Below, piece after piece: positions 52,851-62,492 of a DNA stretch of 64,000 nt. This stretch comes from UBA2357 sp041678045 (GTDB lineage: Bacteria; Pseudomonadota; Gammaproteobacteria; Burkholderiales; Rhodocyclaceae), in assembly GCA_041678045.1 (NCBI GenBank), contig JBAYOV010000010.1:11475-75474 (forward strand), written 5' to 3'. The notes beneath the pieces are model-generated. The model worked only from the letters and a program-made list of their open reading frames with translations, made no database searches and was not told the origin of the DNA. Positions within the stretch are counted from its first letter, which is position 1; every line of letters starts with the position of its first letter. The translations under genes and the position numbers were made by a program.

Positions 52851-54240
52851 CGCGTTTCCCGTGGTGCTGTGTGCCGCCTGGCTGGCCGGCTGCACGATGG
52901 GGCCGGACTATGTGCGGCCGGATGTGGCCTTGCCTGCCGACTGGCGTGTGAGCGGTGAACAGTTCGAAGCGCTGGCCGATACTGCCTGGTGGCAGCAGTT
53001 TGGCGATCCTGTGCTCGACCGGCTGGTGGCGGAGGCCCTGCGCGAGAATACCGACCTGCGTATTGCAAGTGCGCGGGTGGACGAGTACGCCGCCCGGCTG
53101 GGGATGAGCGCAGCGGAGGGCTTGCCGCAGGTGGGAGCATCGGCAAATGCCAGCCGGCAGCAGACCAGCGGGGCGGTGGCCCATGGTTTGCGGGACACCT
53201 ACAACGCCTTCGATGCCAGCCTGAACGCCAGCTGGGAGCTGGATCTGTGGGGCCGCATACGGCGGGAAAACGAGGCGGCCCGGGCGCAGTTGCTGGCCTC
53301 CGAGGAAGGGCGTCGCGGGGTGGTGCTGTCGCTCACGGCAGGGGTGGCGAGTGCCTATTTCACCCTGCGCGATCTGGACCGGCAGCGCGACATTGCGGTC
53401 GAAACCGTGCGCACGCGCGAGGCAGCCTGGAAGGTGTTCGAGGATCGCTTTGCGGGGGGCGTGGTGTCCTTGTTCGAGCTCAGCCAGAGTCAGTCGCAAT
53501 TTGAAGAGGCCCGCGCCAGTGTGTCGGTGATCGAGCGGGCGATTGCCCAGCAGGAGCAGGCACTGAGCCTGCTGCTGGGGCGTCACCCCGGCCCGGTGGA
53601 GCGTGGCCGTCCGCTCGATGAACTGATCCTGCCGCCGATTCCGGCAGGCCTGCCCGCAAGCCTGCTCGACCGCCGGCCCGACATTCGCCAGTCGGAGCAG
53701 AATCTGGTGGCCGCGAATGCCATGATCGGGGTGGCGAAGGCGGCCTATTTTCCAACGCTCTCGCTGACCGGCCTGACCGGTTCGGCCAGCGCGGAGTTGT
53801 CCGATCTGCTGTCTTCGGGCTCATCCTTGTGGAAAGGCGGGGCGACGTTGAGCGTGCCCTTGTTCACGGGGGGGCGTACCGCAGCCCGGGTACAGGTGGC
53901 CGAGGCCCAGCAGCAGCAGGCCCTGCTGGCCTACCGGCGGACGATCCAGACGGCGCTTGCTGAAGTGAACGATGCGCTGGTGGAGCAGGCGAGGACGCGT
54001 GAACAGCTCGACGCCCAGAGTCGCCAGGTGGCGGCCCTGCAGGTGGCGGTGGAAATGGCCTGGCTGCGTTATGACAATGGTTACACCGGTTACATCGAGG
54101 TGCTCGATGCCGAGCGCAGCCTGTTCAATGCGCAGTTGCAGCAGACCCAGACGCAGCGCGCCCTGTTGCAGGCAATGGTGAAGCTGTACAAGGCGATGGG
54201 CGGTGGCTGGCAGAGGGCGCCGGGGCCCGATACGGAGTGA
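52843..54240 (+). CDS. Outer-membrane efflux factor (NodT-type lipoprotein)
   Basis: The ATG at 52843 is preceded by GGGAGG and overlaps the end of the pump gene. The 465-residue product has a lipobox (VVLCAAWLAGC-TMG) and TolC-like repeats: GPDYVRPDVALPADW, WELDLWGRIRRENEAARA, LLDRRPDIRQSEQNLVAANAMIGVAKAAYFPTLSLTG and YDNGYTGYIEVLDAERSLFNAQLQQTQ. It is the outer-membrane channel of the efflux system. Confidence 0.95.
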   Translation: MRSAFPVVLCAAWLAGCTMGPDYVRPDVALPADWRVSGEQFEALADTAWWQQFGDPVLDRLVAEALRENTDLRIASARVDEYAARLGMSAAEGLPQVGASANASRQQTSGAVAHGLRDTYNAFDASLNASWELDLWGRIRRENEAARAQLLASEEGRRGVVLSLTAGVASAYFTLRDLDRQRDIAVETVRTREAAWKVFEDRFAGGVVSLFELSQSQSQFEEARASVSVIERAIAQQEQALSLLLGRHPGPVERGRPLDELILPPIPAGLPASLLDRRPDIRQSEQNLVAANAMIGVAKAAYFPTLSLTGLTGSASAELSDLLSSGSSLWKGGATLSVPLFTGGRTAARVQVAEAQQQQALLAYRRTIQTALAEVNDALVEQARTREQLDAQSRQVAALQVAVEMAWLRYDNGYTGYIEVLDAERSLFNAQLQQTQTQRALLQAMVKLYKAMGGGWQRAPGPDTE

Positions 54241-54241
54241 G

Positions 54242-54278
54242 GGGTCATTTTGTCCACCGCACATGGACAAAATGACCC
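54242..54278. promoter_or_regulatory. Perfect 15-bp inverted repeat between efflux and formate dehydrogenase operons
   Basis: GGGTCATTTTGTCCA and TGGACAAAATGACCC are perfect arms with a 7-bp spacer (CCGCACA), starting right after the efflux operon stop codon. No T tract follows, so a simple intrinsic terminator is less likely. The centre is about 97 bp upstream of the -24 box of the candidate sigma-54 promoter, a common distance for an activator site. It could instead be a terminator hairpin for the efflux message. Confidence 0.55.
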
Positions 54279-54355
54279 TATGAAAGACAATCTGTCTGAT
54301 ATGGTTTTCCCTTATTTTTTCAGTGAGTCATTGACTGGAAAGGGAAAATTCATGG

Positions 54356-54371
54356 TGGAACGAAGCTTGCT
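54356..54371 (+). promoter_or_regulatory. Candidate sigma-54 promoter for the formate dehydrogenase operon
   Basis: TGGAAC-GAAGC-TTGCT matches the -24/-12 consensus TGGCAC-N5-TTGCW with one mismatch and the invariant GG-N10-GC spacing. It lies 45 bp before the fdnG ATG, leaving room for a transcription start near 54383 and the GAGGAG ribosome-binding site at 54402-54407. Confidence 0.5.
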
Positions 54372-54416
54372 GTAACGTGGTGTCTTTTTGACCTTTTCAA
54401 CGAGGAGACCCACACC

Positions 54417-57400
54417 ATGCAAGTCACCCGACGCGGCTTTTTCAAAGTCTGCGCGGCGGGCATGACAGGCTCCAGCCTGGCCACGATGGGTTTTGCACCC
54501 ACGGCGGCGCTGGCGGAGGTTCGTCAGTACAAGCTCGCACACGCGACTGAAACCCGCAGCATCTGTCCGTACTGCTCGGTCAGCTGCGGCACCCTCGTCT
54601 ATTCGATGGGCGATACGTCGAAGAACGCCAAGGCACGCATCTTTCACATCGAGGGCGACCCGGACAACCCGGTCAACCGTGGCAGCCTCTGTCCCAAGGG
54701 CGCCGGCCTGCTGGACATGGTGCAGAGCCCGCTGCGCCTGACCCACCCGGAAGTGCGCGAACCCGGTTCCACCGAGTGGAAGCGTATCTCCTGGGATGAA
54801 GCCTACGACCGCATCGCCCGCCACATGAAGGCCGACCGCGATGCCAACTTCATCGAGAAGAACGACGCCGGCCTGACGGTGAACCGCTGGAACACCTTCG
54901 GTTTTCTCGCCAGCTCCGCCGCCTCCAACGAACCGGGATACCTCACGCACAAGATCCTTCGCGGTCTCGGTGCAGTCGCGTTCGATACCCAGGCCCGCAT
55001 CTGACACGCCCCCACGGTAGCCAGTCTGGCTCCGACGTTTGGGCGTGGCGCGATGACCAACCACTGGGTGGACATCAAGAACGCCGATCTGGTGCTGATC
55101 ATGGGCGGCAATGCTGCCGAAGCGCACATCTGCGGTTTCAAGTGGGTGCAGGAAGCCAAGCAGGGCCGCAAGGCCAGGCTGGTGGTCGTCGATCCGCGCT
55201 TCACGCGTTCGGCTGCCGTGTCCGACTACTACGCGCCGATCCGCGCGGGCTCGGATATCGCTTTCCTGTCCGGCATCATTCATTACCTGCTGACGAACGA
55301 CAAGATCCAGCACGAGTACGTCAAGGCGCACACCAACGCCCCCTTCCTGATCGATCCGGAATTCGGCTTCGAGAATGGCGTATTCACCGGTTACAACCCG
55401 GAAAAGCGCAGCTACGACAAGTCCACCTGGCGCTACCAGATGGGCGAGGACGGCTACGCCAAGGTCGATCCGACCCTGCAGGACCCGAACTGCGTCTTCC
55501 AGCTGATGAAGAAGCACTTCGCGCGCTACGACGCCGACACCGTGAGCCGCATCACCGGCACGCCCAGGGAGGCTTTCCTGAAGGTGTGCGAGATGGTGGC
55601 CGAGTGTTCCGCGCCCAACCGCACCATGACCATCCTGTATGCGCTGGGCTGGACGCAGCACTCCATCGGGTCGCAGAACATCCGCACGATGGCGATGATC
55701 CAGTTGCTGCTCGGTAACATGGGCATGGCTGGCGGTGGCATCAATGCGTTGCGCGGTCACGCCAACGTGCAGGGCATCACCGACATGTGCCTGTTCGGCG
55801 CGAGCCTGCCGGGCTACATGCACGAGCCGACCGATGCTGAACCCGATCTGGCCACTTTCCTGGAGAAGCGCACACCCAAGCCGCTGCGTCCGGGGTCGAT
55901 GAACTACTGGGGCAACTACTCCAAGTTCTTCGTCAGCCTGATGAAGGCCTTCTATGGCCCGAACGCGACGCCTTACAACAGCTTCGGCTACGACTGGTTG
56001 CCCAAGCAGGACACTGCTTACGACACGCTGGCAATGTTCGAGCGCATGCACCAGGGCCGCATGAACGGCTTCGTCTGCCAGGGCTTCAACCCGCTGGCTT
56101 CGGTGGCGCACAAGGACAAGGTCTCCGCCGCGCTGGCCAAGCTCAAGTACCTGGTGGTCATCGATCCGCTGGCGACCGACACGTCCGAGTTCTGGAAGAA
56201 CTACGGCGAGTTCAACAACGTCGATCCGAAGCAGATCCAGACCGAGGTGTTCCGCCTGCCGGCTGCGCTGTTCGCCGAACACGAAGGCAGCTTCACCAAC
56301 TCCGGCCGCGTCATCATGTGGCACTGGAAGGCGGCGGACGGTCCGGGCGAGACACGCGAGGACACCGAGATCCTGGGGCAGTTGTTCACCCGTCTGCGGA
56401 CCCTGTACCAACAGGAAGGCGGTGCCAATCCCGCGCCCATTCTCAATCTGCACTGGCCGTATCGCATTCCGACCCATCCGTCTTCGCAGGAGCTGGCCCG
56501 CGAGATCAGCGGCTATGCCGTGAGTGACCTGAGCGATGCCAGTGGCACCGTGACCGTGAAGGCGGGCGAGCAGGTGGCCGGCTTTGGTGTGTTGCGCGAC
56601 GATGGCTCCACTGCGTGTGGCAACTGGCTGTATTCGGGCATGTGGTCGCAGGCGGGCAACCTGACCCAGCGGCGTGACAATTCCGATCCGTCCGGACTGG
56701 GGCAGACGCTGAACTGGGGTTATGCCTGGCCGGCGAACCGTCGCATCCTGTACAACCGGGCTTCATGCGATGCCAGCGGCAGGCCGTGGGATCCCACCCG
56801 CAACGTGATCAGCTGGAACGGCAAGGCGTGGGGAGGCAACGATATTCCCGACATGCGCCCGAACGCGGCACCGGCCGAAGGCGTGGGGGCCTTCATCATG
56901 ACGGGCGAGGGTGTGGCCCGACTGTTTGCGCCCGGTATGGCCGAAGGGCCGTTCCCGGAGCACTACGAGCCGTTCGAGACCCCGCTGGGCAAGAACCCGA
57001 TGCACCCCGACAGGCCGGAAGTCACCAGCAACCCGGCGGCACGTGTGTACAAGGGCGACATGGAACTGTTCGGAAAGGCCGACGAGTTCCCCTATGTGGC
57101 CACCACCTACCGTCTTGCGGAGCACTTCCACTTCTGGAGCAAGACCTCGAAGATCAACGCGATCCTCCAGCCGGAGCATTTCGTCGAGATATCCGAGGAA
57201 CTGGCTGCCGAGAAGGGCATCAGGAAGGGCGACGTGGTGCGGGTGCGTTCCAACCGTGGCCAGATCAAGGCCGTTGCGGTGGTCACCAAGCGCATCCCGG
57301 TGCTCAACGTGGACGGGCGCAAGGTGCACACCGTGGGCATCCCGCTGCACTATGGCTTCAAGGGGGAAACCAAGCCCGGTTTCATCACCAACACCCTGAC

Positions 57401-57473
57401 GCCGTTCGTGGGCGATGCCAACAGTCAGACGCCGGAGTACAAGGCGTTCCTGGTCAACATCGAGAAGGCATAA
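54417..57473 (+). CDS. fdnG: Formate dehydrogenase-N alpha subunit, selenocysteine-containing
   Basis: This single gene of 1018 residues has an in-frame UGA at 55002-55004 read as selenocysteine (residue 196, the same position as in E. coli FdnG). Sequence runs on in frame after it as HAPTVASLAPTFGRGAMTNHWVDIKNADL, which matches the family across the UGA. A Tat signal (TRRGFFKVCAAG) precedes the [4Fe-4S] site (ICPYCSVSCGT...NRGSLCPKG). Bis-MGD molybdenum/tungsten-binding regions follow, such as NADLVLIMGGNAAEAH, the YALGWTQHS stretch and the C-terminal RSNRGQIKAVAVVT domain. It oxidises formate in the periplasm and passes electrons to FdnH. The ATG follows GAGGAG. Confidence 0.95.
55005..55045 (+). 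promoter_or_regulatory. Bacterial SECIS element
   Basis: Directly after the UGA, AGCCA (55019-55023) pairs with TGGCT (55027-55031) around a GTC loop, 14 bases past the stop-like codon. This distance and the small loop with G-U fit the SelB-binding hairpin in formate dehydrogenase messages. The pairing was found by eye. Confidence 0.6.
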
Positions 57474-57485
57474 GGGGAGGTTCGC

Positions 57486-58373
57486 ATGGCACTGCAATCG
57501 CTCGATATCGCGCGGCGCTCGGCAACCACCACCGAGCCGCCTCAGGTGCGCGAAACCACCGAAGTCGCGAAACTCATCGATGTGTCCGCCTGCATCGGCT
57601 GCAAGGCCTGCCAGGCGGCCTGCATGGAGTGGAACGACATCCGGCCCGAAGTGGGCAACAACGTTGGCATCTACGACAACCCCCAGGATCTGGACGACAA
57701 GACCTGGACGCTGATGCGCTTCACCGAAGTGGAGGAAAACGGCAAGCTCGAATGGCTCATCCGCAAGGACGGCTGCATGCACTGCGCCGACCCCGGTTGC
57801 CTGAAGGCCTGCCCCTCGCCCGGCGCCATCATCCAGTACAGCAACGGCATTGTGGATTTCCATCAGGAAAACTGCATCGGTTGCGGCTACTGCATCACCG
57901 GTTGCCCGTTCAACGTGCCGCGCATCTCCAAGGCGGACAGCAAGGCCTACAAGTGCTCGCTGTGCTCCGACCGGGTCGCGGTAGGGCAGGCCCCGGCCTG
58001 CGCCAAGGCCTGTCCCACCGGCGCGATCAAGTTCGGCGCCAAGGAGGACATGGTGCATTACGCGCAAGGTCGCATCACCGACCTCCAGGAGCGTGGCTAC
58101 CAGAACGCCGGTCTGTACGATCCGCAAGGGGTGGGCGGCACGCATGTGATGTATGTGCTGCAGCATGCCGACCGGCCGACACTGTATGCCGGCCTGCCGC
58201 AAGACCCGCAGATCAGCCCCATGGTGTCGTTGTGGAAGGGCGCGGCCAAGCCGTTGGCCATGGTTGCGCTGGGTGCCGCCGCACTTGGCAGCCTGTTCCA
58301 CTATGTCATGAAAGGGCCGAACGAGGTCTCCAAGGAGCTTGAGGAAGAAATGGAGAAGGAGGATGCAAAATGA
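57486..58373 (+). CDS. fdnH: Formate dehydrogenase-N beta subunit, four-cluster ferredoxin protein
   Basis: This 295-residue protein has four sets of cysteines for [4Fe-4S] clusters: CIGCKACQAAC, CMHCADPGCLKAC, CIGCGYCITGC and CSLCSDRVAVGQAPACAKAC. A C-terminal membrane helix (PLAMVALGAAALGSLFHYVM) anchors it. It carries electrons from FdnG to the cytochrome subunit. It has no signal peptide and would ride with FdnG through Tat. It starts 12 bp after fdnG and overlaps fdnI by four bases. Confidence 0.95.
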   Translation: MALQSLDIARRSATTTEPPQVRETTEVAKLIDVSACIGCKACQAACMEWNDIRPEVGNNVGIYDNPQDLDDKTWTLMRFTEVEENGKLEWLIRKDGCMHCADPGCLKACPSPGAIIQYSNGIVDFHQENCIGCGYCITGCPFNVPRISKADSKAYKCSLCSDRVAVGQAPACAKACPTGAIKFGAKEDMVHYAQGRITDLQERGYQNAGLYDPQGVGGTHVMYVLQHADRPTLYAGLPQDPQISPMVSLWKGAAKPLAMVALGAAALGSLFHYVMKGPNEVSKELEEEMEKEDAK

Positions 58374-58993
58374 TCCGCAATCCGCGTGACCTGCAACGCT
58401 ACACGGCGTCCGAGCGGGCCAACCACTGGGTGGTGGGCATCTGCTTCATCCTGCTGGGCCTCTCGGGCCTGGCCTTCTTCCATCCGGCCTTCTTCCCGCT
58501 GGTGAATCTGTTCGGCGGCGGGGTGTGGGCGCGCATCCTGCATCCGTGGATCGGTGTCGTCATGGCGCTGTTCTTCATCATCATGTTCTTCCGCTTTGCG
58601 CGCCTGAACATCATGGGCTCTGCGGACTGGGAGTGGCTGTCCAAGGTGCGCAAGATGGTGGATGGCGACGACCACGACATGCCGGAGCAGGGCAAGTACA
58701 ACGGTGGGCAGAAGCTGCTGTTCTGGGGACTGGCGATCTCGATGCTGCTGATCACCGTCTCCGGCGTGGTGATGTGGCGCAGTCAGTTCGACTTTCCGGT
58801 CGAGATGGTGCGTACCGCCGTGGTGGTGCATGCCGCCGCAGCTGCGTTCATGATCGGCCTGATCTTTGTGCACGTGTATGCGGCCATCTGGACGCGAGGC
58901 ACGATCCGCGCCATGCTCTACGGCACGGTCACTCGCGCCTGGGCCAAGCAGCATCACCGTGGCTGGTATCGCCAGATGACCGGCAAGAACTGA
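58370..58993 (+). CDS. fdnI: Formate dehydrogenase-N gamma subunit, cytochrome b556
   Basis: This 207-residue membrane protein has four helices. Candidate heme ligands are the His in ASERANHWVVGICFILLGLSGL, ILHPWIGVVMALFFIIMFF and VRTAVVVHAAAAAFMIGLIFVHVYAAIWTRGTI. It passes electrons from FdnH to quinone, completing a formate:quinone oxidoreductase. Confidence 0.94.
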   Translation: MIRNPRDLQRYTASERANHWVVGICFILLGLSGLAFFHPAFFPLVNLFGGGVWARILHPWIGVVMALFFIIMFFRFARLNIMGSADWEWLSKVRKMVDGDDHDMPEQGKYNGGQKLLFWGLAISMLLITVSGVVMWRSQFDFPVEMVRTAVVVHAAAAAFMIGLIFVHVYAAIWTRGTIRAMLYGTVTRAWAKQHHRGWYRQMTGKN

Positions 58994-59138
58994 GCCCGTG
59001 CGGACTGTGGCCCACCAGGGGCACGGTCCGTTGCGGTGCCTCATTCCCGAAATCCCGGTGCCCGCAGTGCGGGTACCGCCATCGAGCATGGCAGTTCCGG
59101 TAAGGTGCCGGTTCTGCCATGCTTTACATTGAGGTTTC

Positions 59139-60062
59139 ATGGATATCTCCCGTTCCACTCCCCCCGGTGCCGCCGCCCTGCAACCCGGCATGGAGGCGCC
59201 GGCCGTCGTCGCGCCACAGGCTGCCAGCGTGTTTGCAGACCGGGCGAGGCGTTTCGAAGCGCTGGCAGAGGGCCACGCAGCCGGCGACTACCTTCGCCTG
59301 ATGGCTGCCCTGAGCCACGCGCAGCATGCGTTGCTGCAAATCCATCCCGACGCTCCGCTGCCCGACGACAGGGCCTGCGAACGCGCCCGCCAACATGCGA
59401 TGCCGGTGGTGCCCGCAAATGGCTGGCCGCGCGACGCCGTGTGGCGGACACATCTTGCCGGTCTGCTCGAACGCCTGTTGCCGCAGGCCCACGGCACGCT
59501 GCGCGAAACGCTGGAAGGGCTTCAGCAGGCCGATGTCGCCACGCTGGAGCGTCTCGCCGACGGCGTGCTGCGTTGCGAGTACGACCCCGCCGAAACCGCG
59601 CGCCTGCCCTTTGTGGCGGCCGCGCTGCAAGTGTATTGGACCTGGATGGCGGCCCAGCCGTGTCTGTCCACGCTCGGGCGGCTCGATGTGCCGGGCGTGT
59701 GCCCCTGTTGTGGCAGCCTGCCGGTGGCCAGCGTGATTCACACCGGACAGTACTCCGGCGTGCGTTATCTGCACTGCTCGCTGTGCAACACCGAGTGGAA
59801 TCTGGTGCGGGTCAATTGCAGCGCCTGTGGTGAGACCGACAAGGTGTCGTATCGCATCATCGAGGGACAGGACAGTGTTGTCCGTGCCGAGGTGTGCGAT
59901 GACTGTCACGGCTATCTGAAGGTCGTGCATCGCGACAAGGAGGCCCAGGCCGATCCAGTGGCCGACGATCTGGCCACGCTGGCGCTGGACATTCTGGTCG
60001 ATGAGGCCGGTTATCTGCGCAGCGGTCCCAATCCGTTGTTCATTCCGGGCGTGCCGGATTAA
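59139..60062 (+). CDS. fdhE: Formate dehydrogenase accessory protein FdhE
   Basis: This 307-residue cytoplasmic protein has the FdhE rubredoxin-like half with four CXXC pairs: CPCCGS, CSLCNTEW, CSACGE and CDDCHG (about 186-270). RYLHCSLCNTEWNLVRVNCSACGETDKVSY is the family signature. It helps formate dehydrogenase mature before Tat export. It lies 145 bp after fdnI. Confidence 0.94.
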   Translation: MDISRSTPPGAAALQPGMEAPAVVAPQAASVFADRARRFEALAEGHAAGDYLRLMAALSHAQHALLQIHPDAPLPDDRACERARQHAMPVVPANGWPRDAVWRTHLAGLLERLLPQAHGTLRETLEGLQQADVATLERLADGVLRCEYDPAETARLPFVAAALQVYWTWMAAQPCLSTLGRLDVPGVCPCCGSLPVASVIHTGQYSGVRYLHCSLCNTEWNLVRVNCSACGETDKVSYRIIEGQDSVVRAEVCDDCHGYLKVVHRDKEAQADPVADDLATLALDILVDEAGYLRSGPNPLFIPGVPD

Positions 60063-60098
60063 GCCAGAAGATCAAGCGAAGATTGAGCGAGCCTCCGC

Positions 60099-61502
60099 AT
60101 GCAATCACAGTTTTCCAGTCTTCCTGCGGTGGATCGGTTGCTGGCCCATGCCCAGCTTGCCGACGCCCTGCAATGCCATGGCCGGCCGGTGCTGACCGAT
60201 GCGGTGCGCGCCAGTCTCGATGCGGCACGCAGCGCGATGCGCGAGGGGGCGCTGGCCCCGGGTGAGGCGCAACTTGTTGCGGACATCCTCTCGCGGGTGG
60301 CCAGGCATACCCGGCCGCGTCTGCAGAAGGTGTTCAACCTGACCGGCACCGTGTTGCACACCAATCTTGGCCGGGCGACGCTGCCCGAAGAGGCCGTGCA
60401 GGCCATGTGCGAAGCCGCCCGACACCCCTGTGCGCTGGAGTACGACATCGACAGTGGCGGGCGGGGCGATCGTGACGATCTGGTGAGCGAACTGCTGCAG
60501 GAGTTGACCGGCGCAGAAGCGGCCACCGTGGTCAACAACAACGCGGCCGCCGTGTTCCTGTTGCTCAACACCCTGGCGATGCGCAAGGAAGTCATCGTGT
60601 CGCGCGGTGAGTTGGTGGAGATCGGCGGAGCCTTCCGTGTGCCCGACATCATGAAGCGTGCCGGTGCCCGGCTGGTCGAAGTGGGCTGTACCAACCGCAC
60701 TCATGCACGCGACTATGAGGACGCAATCGGTGCGCGCACCGCCCTGCTGATGAAGGTGCACACCAGCAACTACGCGGTGGAAGGTTTCACCAAGAGCGTC
60801 TCACAGGGCGAAATCGCGGCGATTGCCCATGCCCGTGGCCTGCCGTTTGTGGAAGACCTCGGTTCGGGCACGCTCACTGGCCTGGAGGCCTGGGGCCTGC
60901 CACATGAGCCAACGCCACGCGAAGCGATTGCAGCAGGCGCCGATCTGGTCAGCTTTTCCGGCGACAAGCTGCTCGGTGGGCCGCAGGCCGGCATTCTGGT
61001 CGGTCGCCGTGAGCTCATCGCGAAAATCAAGAAGAATCCGCTCAAGCGCGCGCTGCGCGTGGGCAAGATCACGCTGGCCGGGCTGGAAGCCGTGCTGCGC
61101 CTGTACCGTGACCCGGAGCGCCTGCCCGAGCGGCTGGCGTCCCTGCGCCTGCTGACCCGTCCGCAAAGCGACATCCAGGCCCAGGCCGCGCGCGTGCTGC
61201 CCGCCCTGCAGCGGGCCCTTGCCGACTGGCCGCTGGAGCTTGCCCAGTGCGACCTGAATTCGCAGATCGGCTCGGGCAGCCTGCCGGTCGATCGTCTGCC
61301 TTCGGCCGGGTTGCAGTGCAGGCCCGTACGCAAGGGGGGCATGCTGAACCGCCTCGAAAAGGCTTTGCGCGGCTTGCCGGTGCCGGTGATCGGACGCATT
61401 GCCGACAATGCGCTGTGGCTGGACCTGCGCTGCCTGCGGCAGGAGGACGAGGCCGAATTCGTCGCCCAGCTCGGGCAACTCGCACGGACGACCGCTCACT
61501 GA
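60099..61502 (+). CDS. selA: L-seryl-tRNA(Sec) selenium transferase
   Basis: This 467-residue PLP enzyme begins with LPAVDRLL. The core has FNLTGTVLHTNLGRATLPEEAV, VNNNAAAVFLLLN, SRGELVEIGGAFRVPDIMKRAGARLVEVGCTNRTHARDYE, KVHTSNYAVEGFT and the PLP-binding lysine in LVSFSGDKLLGGPQAGI. It converts seryl-tRNA(Sec) to selenocysteyl-tRNA(Sec), which is needed to read the UGA in fdnG. selB and selC are not seen in this window. Confidence 0.96.
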   Translation: MQSQFSSLPAVDRLLAHAQLADALQCHGRPVLTDAVRASLDAARSAMREGALAPGEAQLVADILSRVARHTRPRLQKVFNLTGTVLHTNLGRATLPEEAVQAMCEAARHPCALEYDIDSGGRGDRDDLVSELLQELTGAEAATVVNNNAAAVFLLLNTLAMRKEVIVSRGELVEIGGAFRVPDIMKRAGARLVEVGCTNRTHARDYEDAIGARTALLMKVHTSNYAVEGFTKSVSQGEIAAIAHARGLPFVEDLGSGTLTGLEAWGLPHEPTPREAIAAGADLVSFSGDKLLGGPQAGILVGRRELIAKIKKNPLKRALRVGKITLAGLEAVLRLYRDPERLPERLASLRLLTRPQSDIQAQAARVLPALQRALADWPLELAQCDLNSQIGSGSLPVDRLPSAGLQCRPVRKGGMLNRLEKALRGLPVPVIGRIADNALWLDLRCLRQEDEAEFVAQLGQLARTTAH

Positions 61503-61542
61503 GCGGTCGATCAGGCGGAATCCTTACCGGTGTTGAAAAGTC

Positions 61543-62019
61543 ATGGCTGAACTACGTGGTTGCATGTTTCCGGACGCCCTGCTGTATCACCCTGAAAGCC
61601 ATTTATGGTTTGCCAGGGAGGAGGGCAGGGTGCTGCGCGTCGGGGTCACCCCCTTTGGCGTGGCGATTGCGGGCGAGATCCTGCTGTTCACCCCCAAACC
61701 CGAGGGGCTCGCGTTGCACGCGGGGCGTGCCTTTGGGTTGCTGGAGGCCGGCAAGACGGTGTTTCCGGTGAAGACCCCCGTTGCGGCCCGCCTGCTTGCA
61801 AGCAATCCGGCCTTGTCGGAGTCGGCCAGGCAGATGAATCACGATGCCTATGCGAGCTGGCTGGTGAGGCTGGAAACGGATGCGCAGACCGATCTGTCCT
61901 GTCTGCTGCCTTGGGCACAGGCTTGTGGGCCGATCGAGCGGCAAATGAACTTGTGGCGCTTCGAACATCTGTCCGGTTTTGTGCCACCGCTGGTGGGCGA
62001 GGGGGCCAAGGGTGTCTGA
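61543..62019 (+). CDS. GcvH-like lipoyl-domain protein
   Basis: This 158-residue protein resembles glycine cleavage H protein: YHPESHLWFAREEGRVLRVGVTPFGVAIAGEILLFTPKP aligns with the GcvH N-terminal half. FGLLEAGKTVFPVKTPVAARLLASNPAL puts a lysine (K71) where GcvH has its lipoyl lysine (ESVKA). It has an unusual C-terminal extension (about 110-158) with Cys residues. No gcvT or gcvP is near. The stop overlaps the DsrE-like gene. It may carry a lipoyl-bound thiol or persulfide rather than serve glycine cleavage, which is inference. Confidence 0.75.
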   Translation: MAELRGCMFPDALLYHPESHLWFAREEGRVLRVGVTPFGVAIAGEILLFTPKPEGLALHAGRAFGLLEAGKTVFPVKTPVAARLLASNPALSESARQMNHDAYASWLVRLETDAQTDLSCLLPWAQACGPIERQMNLWRFEHLSGFVPPLVGEGAKGV

Positions 62020-62395
62020 GGGGTACGAGCGACTGGCGATTCTGGTGTGGGCTGCCGACCCGGCGCTGCCGCACCTGTGTGCGACGCCGTTTTACTTTGC
62101 ATCGGTGGCGGCGGCGATGGATGCCGAGGTCGAAATGTACTTCACCGCCCGTTCGGTGCGCCTGCTGGCCCGTGGGGTGGCCGAACAGGTGTATCCGGAT
62201 GGTGGTCGTGTGCCGCTGGCGCATTTTCTGGTGGAGGCGCATCGTTTCGGCGTACGCTTGCTGGCCTGTCCCACCGCCATGCAGGCTCATGGCATGGCGG
62301 GTGAGGACCTGCGTGACGAGGTCGGCGGCCAGGCGGGGGCGGCTGCCTTCATTGGCCGCACCCTGGACCGGGGCTGGCGCACCCTGAGCTTCTGA
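62012..62395 (+). CDS. DsrE-family sulfur-relay-like protein
   Basis: I start at the GTG at 62012, which overlaps the upstream stop and follows GAGGGGG; the product is 127 residues. It has the DsrE/DsrF fold signs: ERLAILVWAADPAL, AMDAEVEMYFTARSVRLLARG, and AHRFGVRLLACPTAMQAHGM, where the Cys is in the place of the family's persulfide cysteine. It ends RGWRTLSF. Coupling to the lipoyl-domain gene and selA suggests sulfur or selenium handling, but no function is proven. Confidence 0.78.
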   Translation: MSEGYERLAILVWAADPALPHLCATPFYFASVAAAMDAEVEMYFTARSVRLLARGVAEQVYPDGGRVPLAHFLVEAHRFGVRLLACPTAMQAHGMAGEDLRDEVGGQAGAAAFIGRTLDRGWRTLSF

Positions 62396-62492
62396 AGGCG
62401 GCCCCGTGCATGCGTCGCCTGCCTGGCCAGCCGTGCAGGGATTACAATGGCAGTCATCCAAGTTCACCGGGGCCGCGCAGACGGCCTGACGC

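Noticed and set aside
54417..55004. A short formate dehydrogenase fragment followed by a second, separate gene from 55053
   Set aside because: Both parts are in the same frame, and the sequence between them reads through the TGA as a selenocysteine site with matching flanks; it is one gene.
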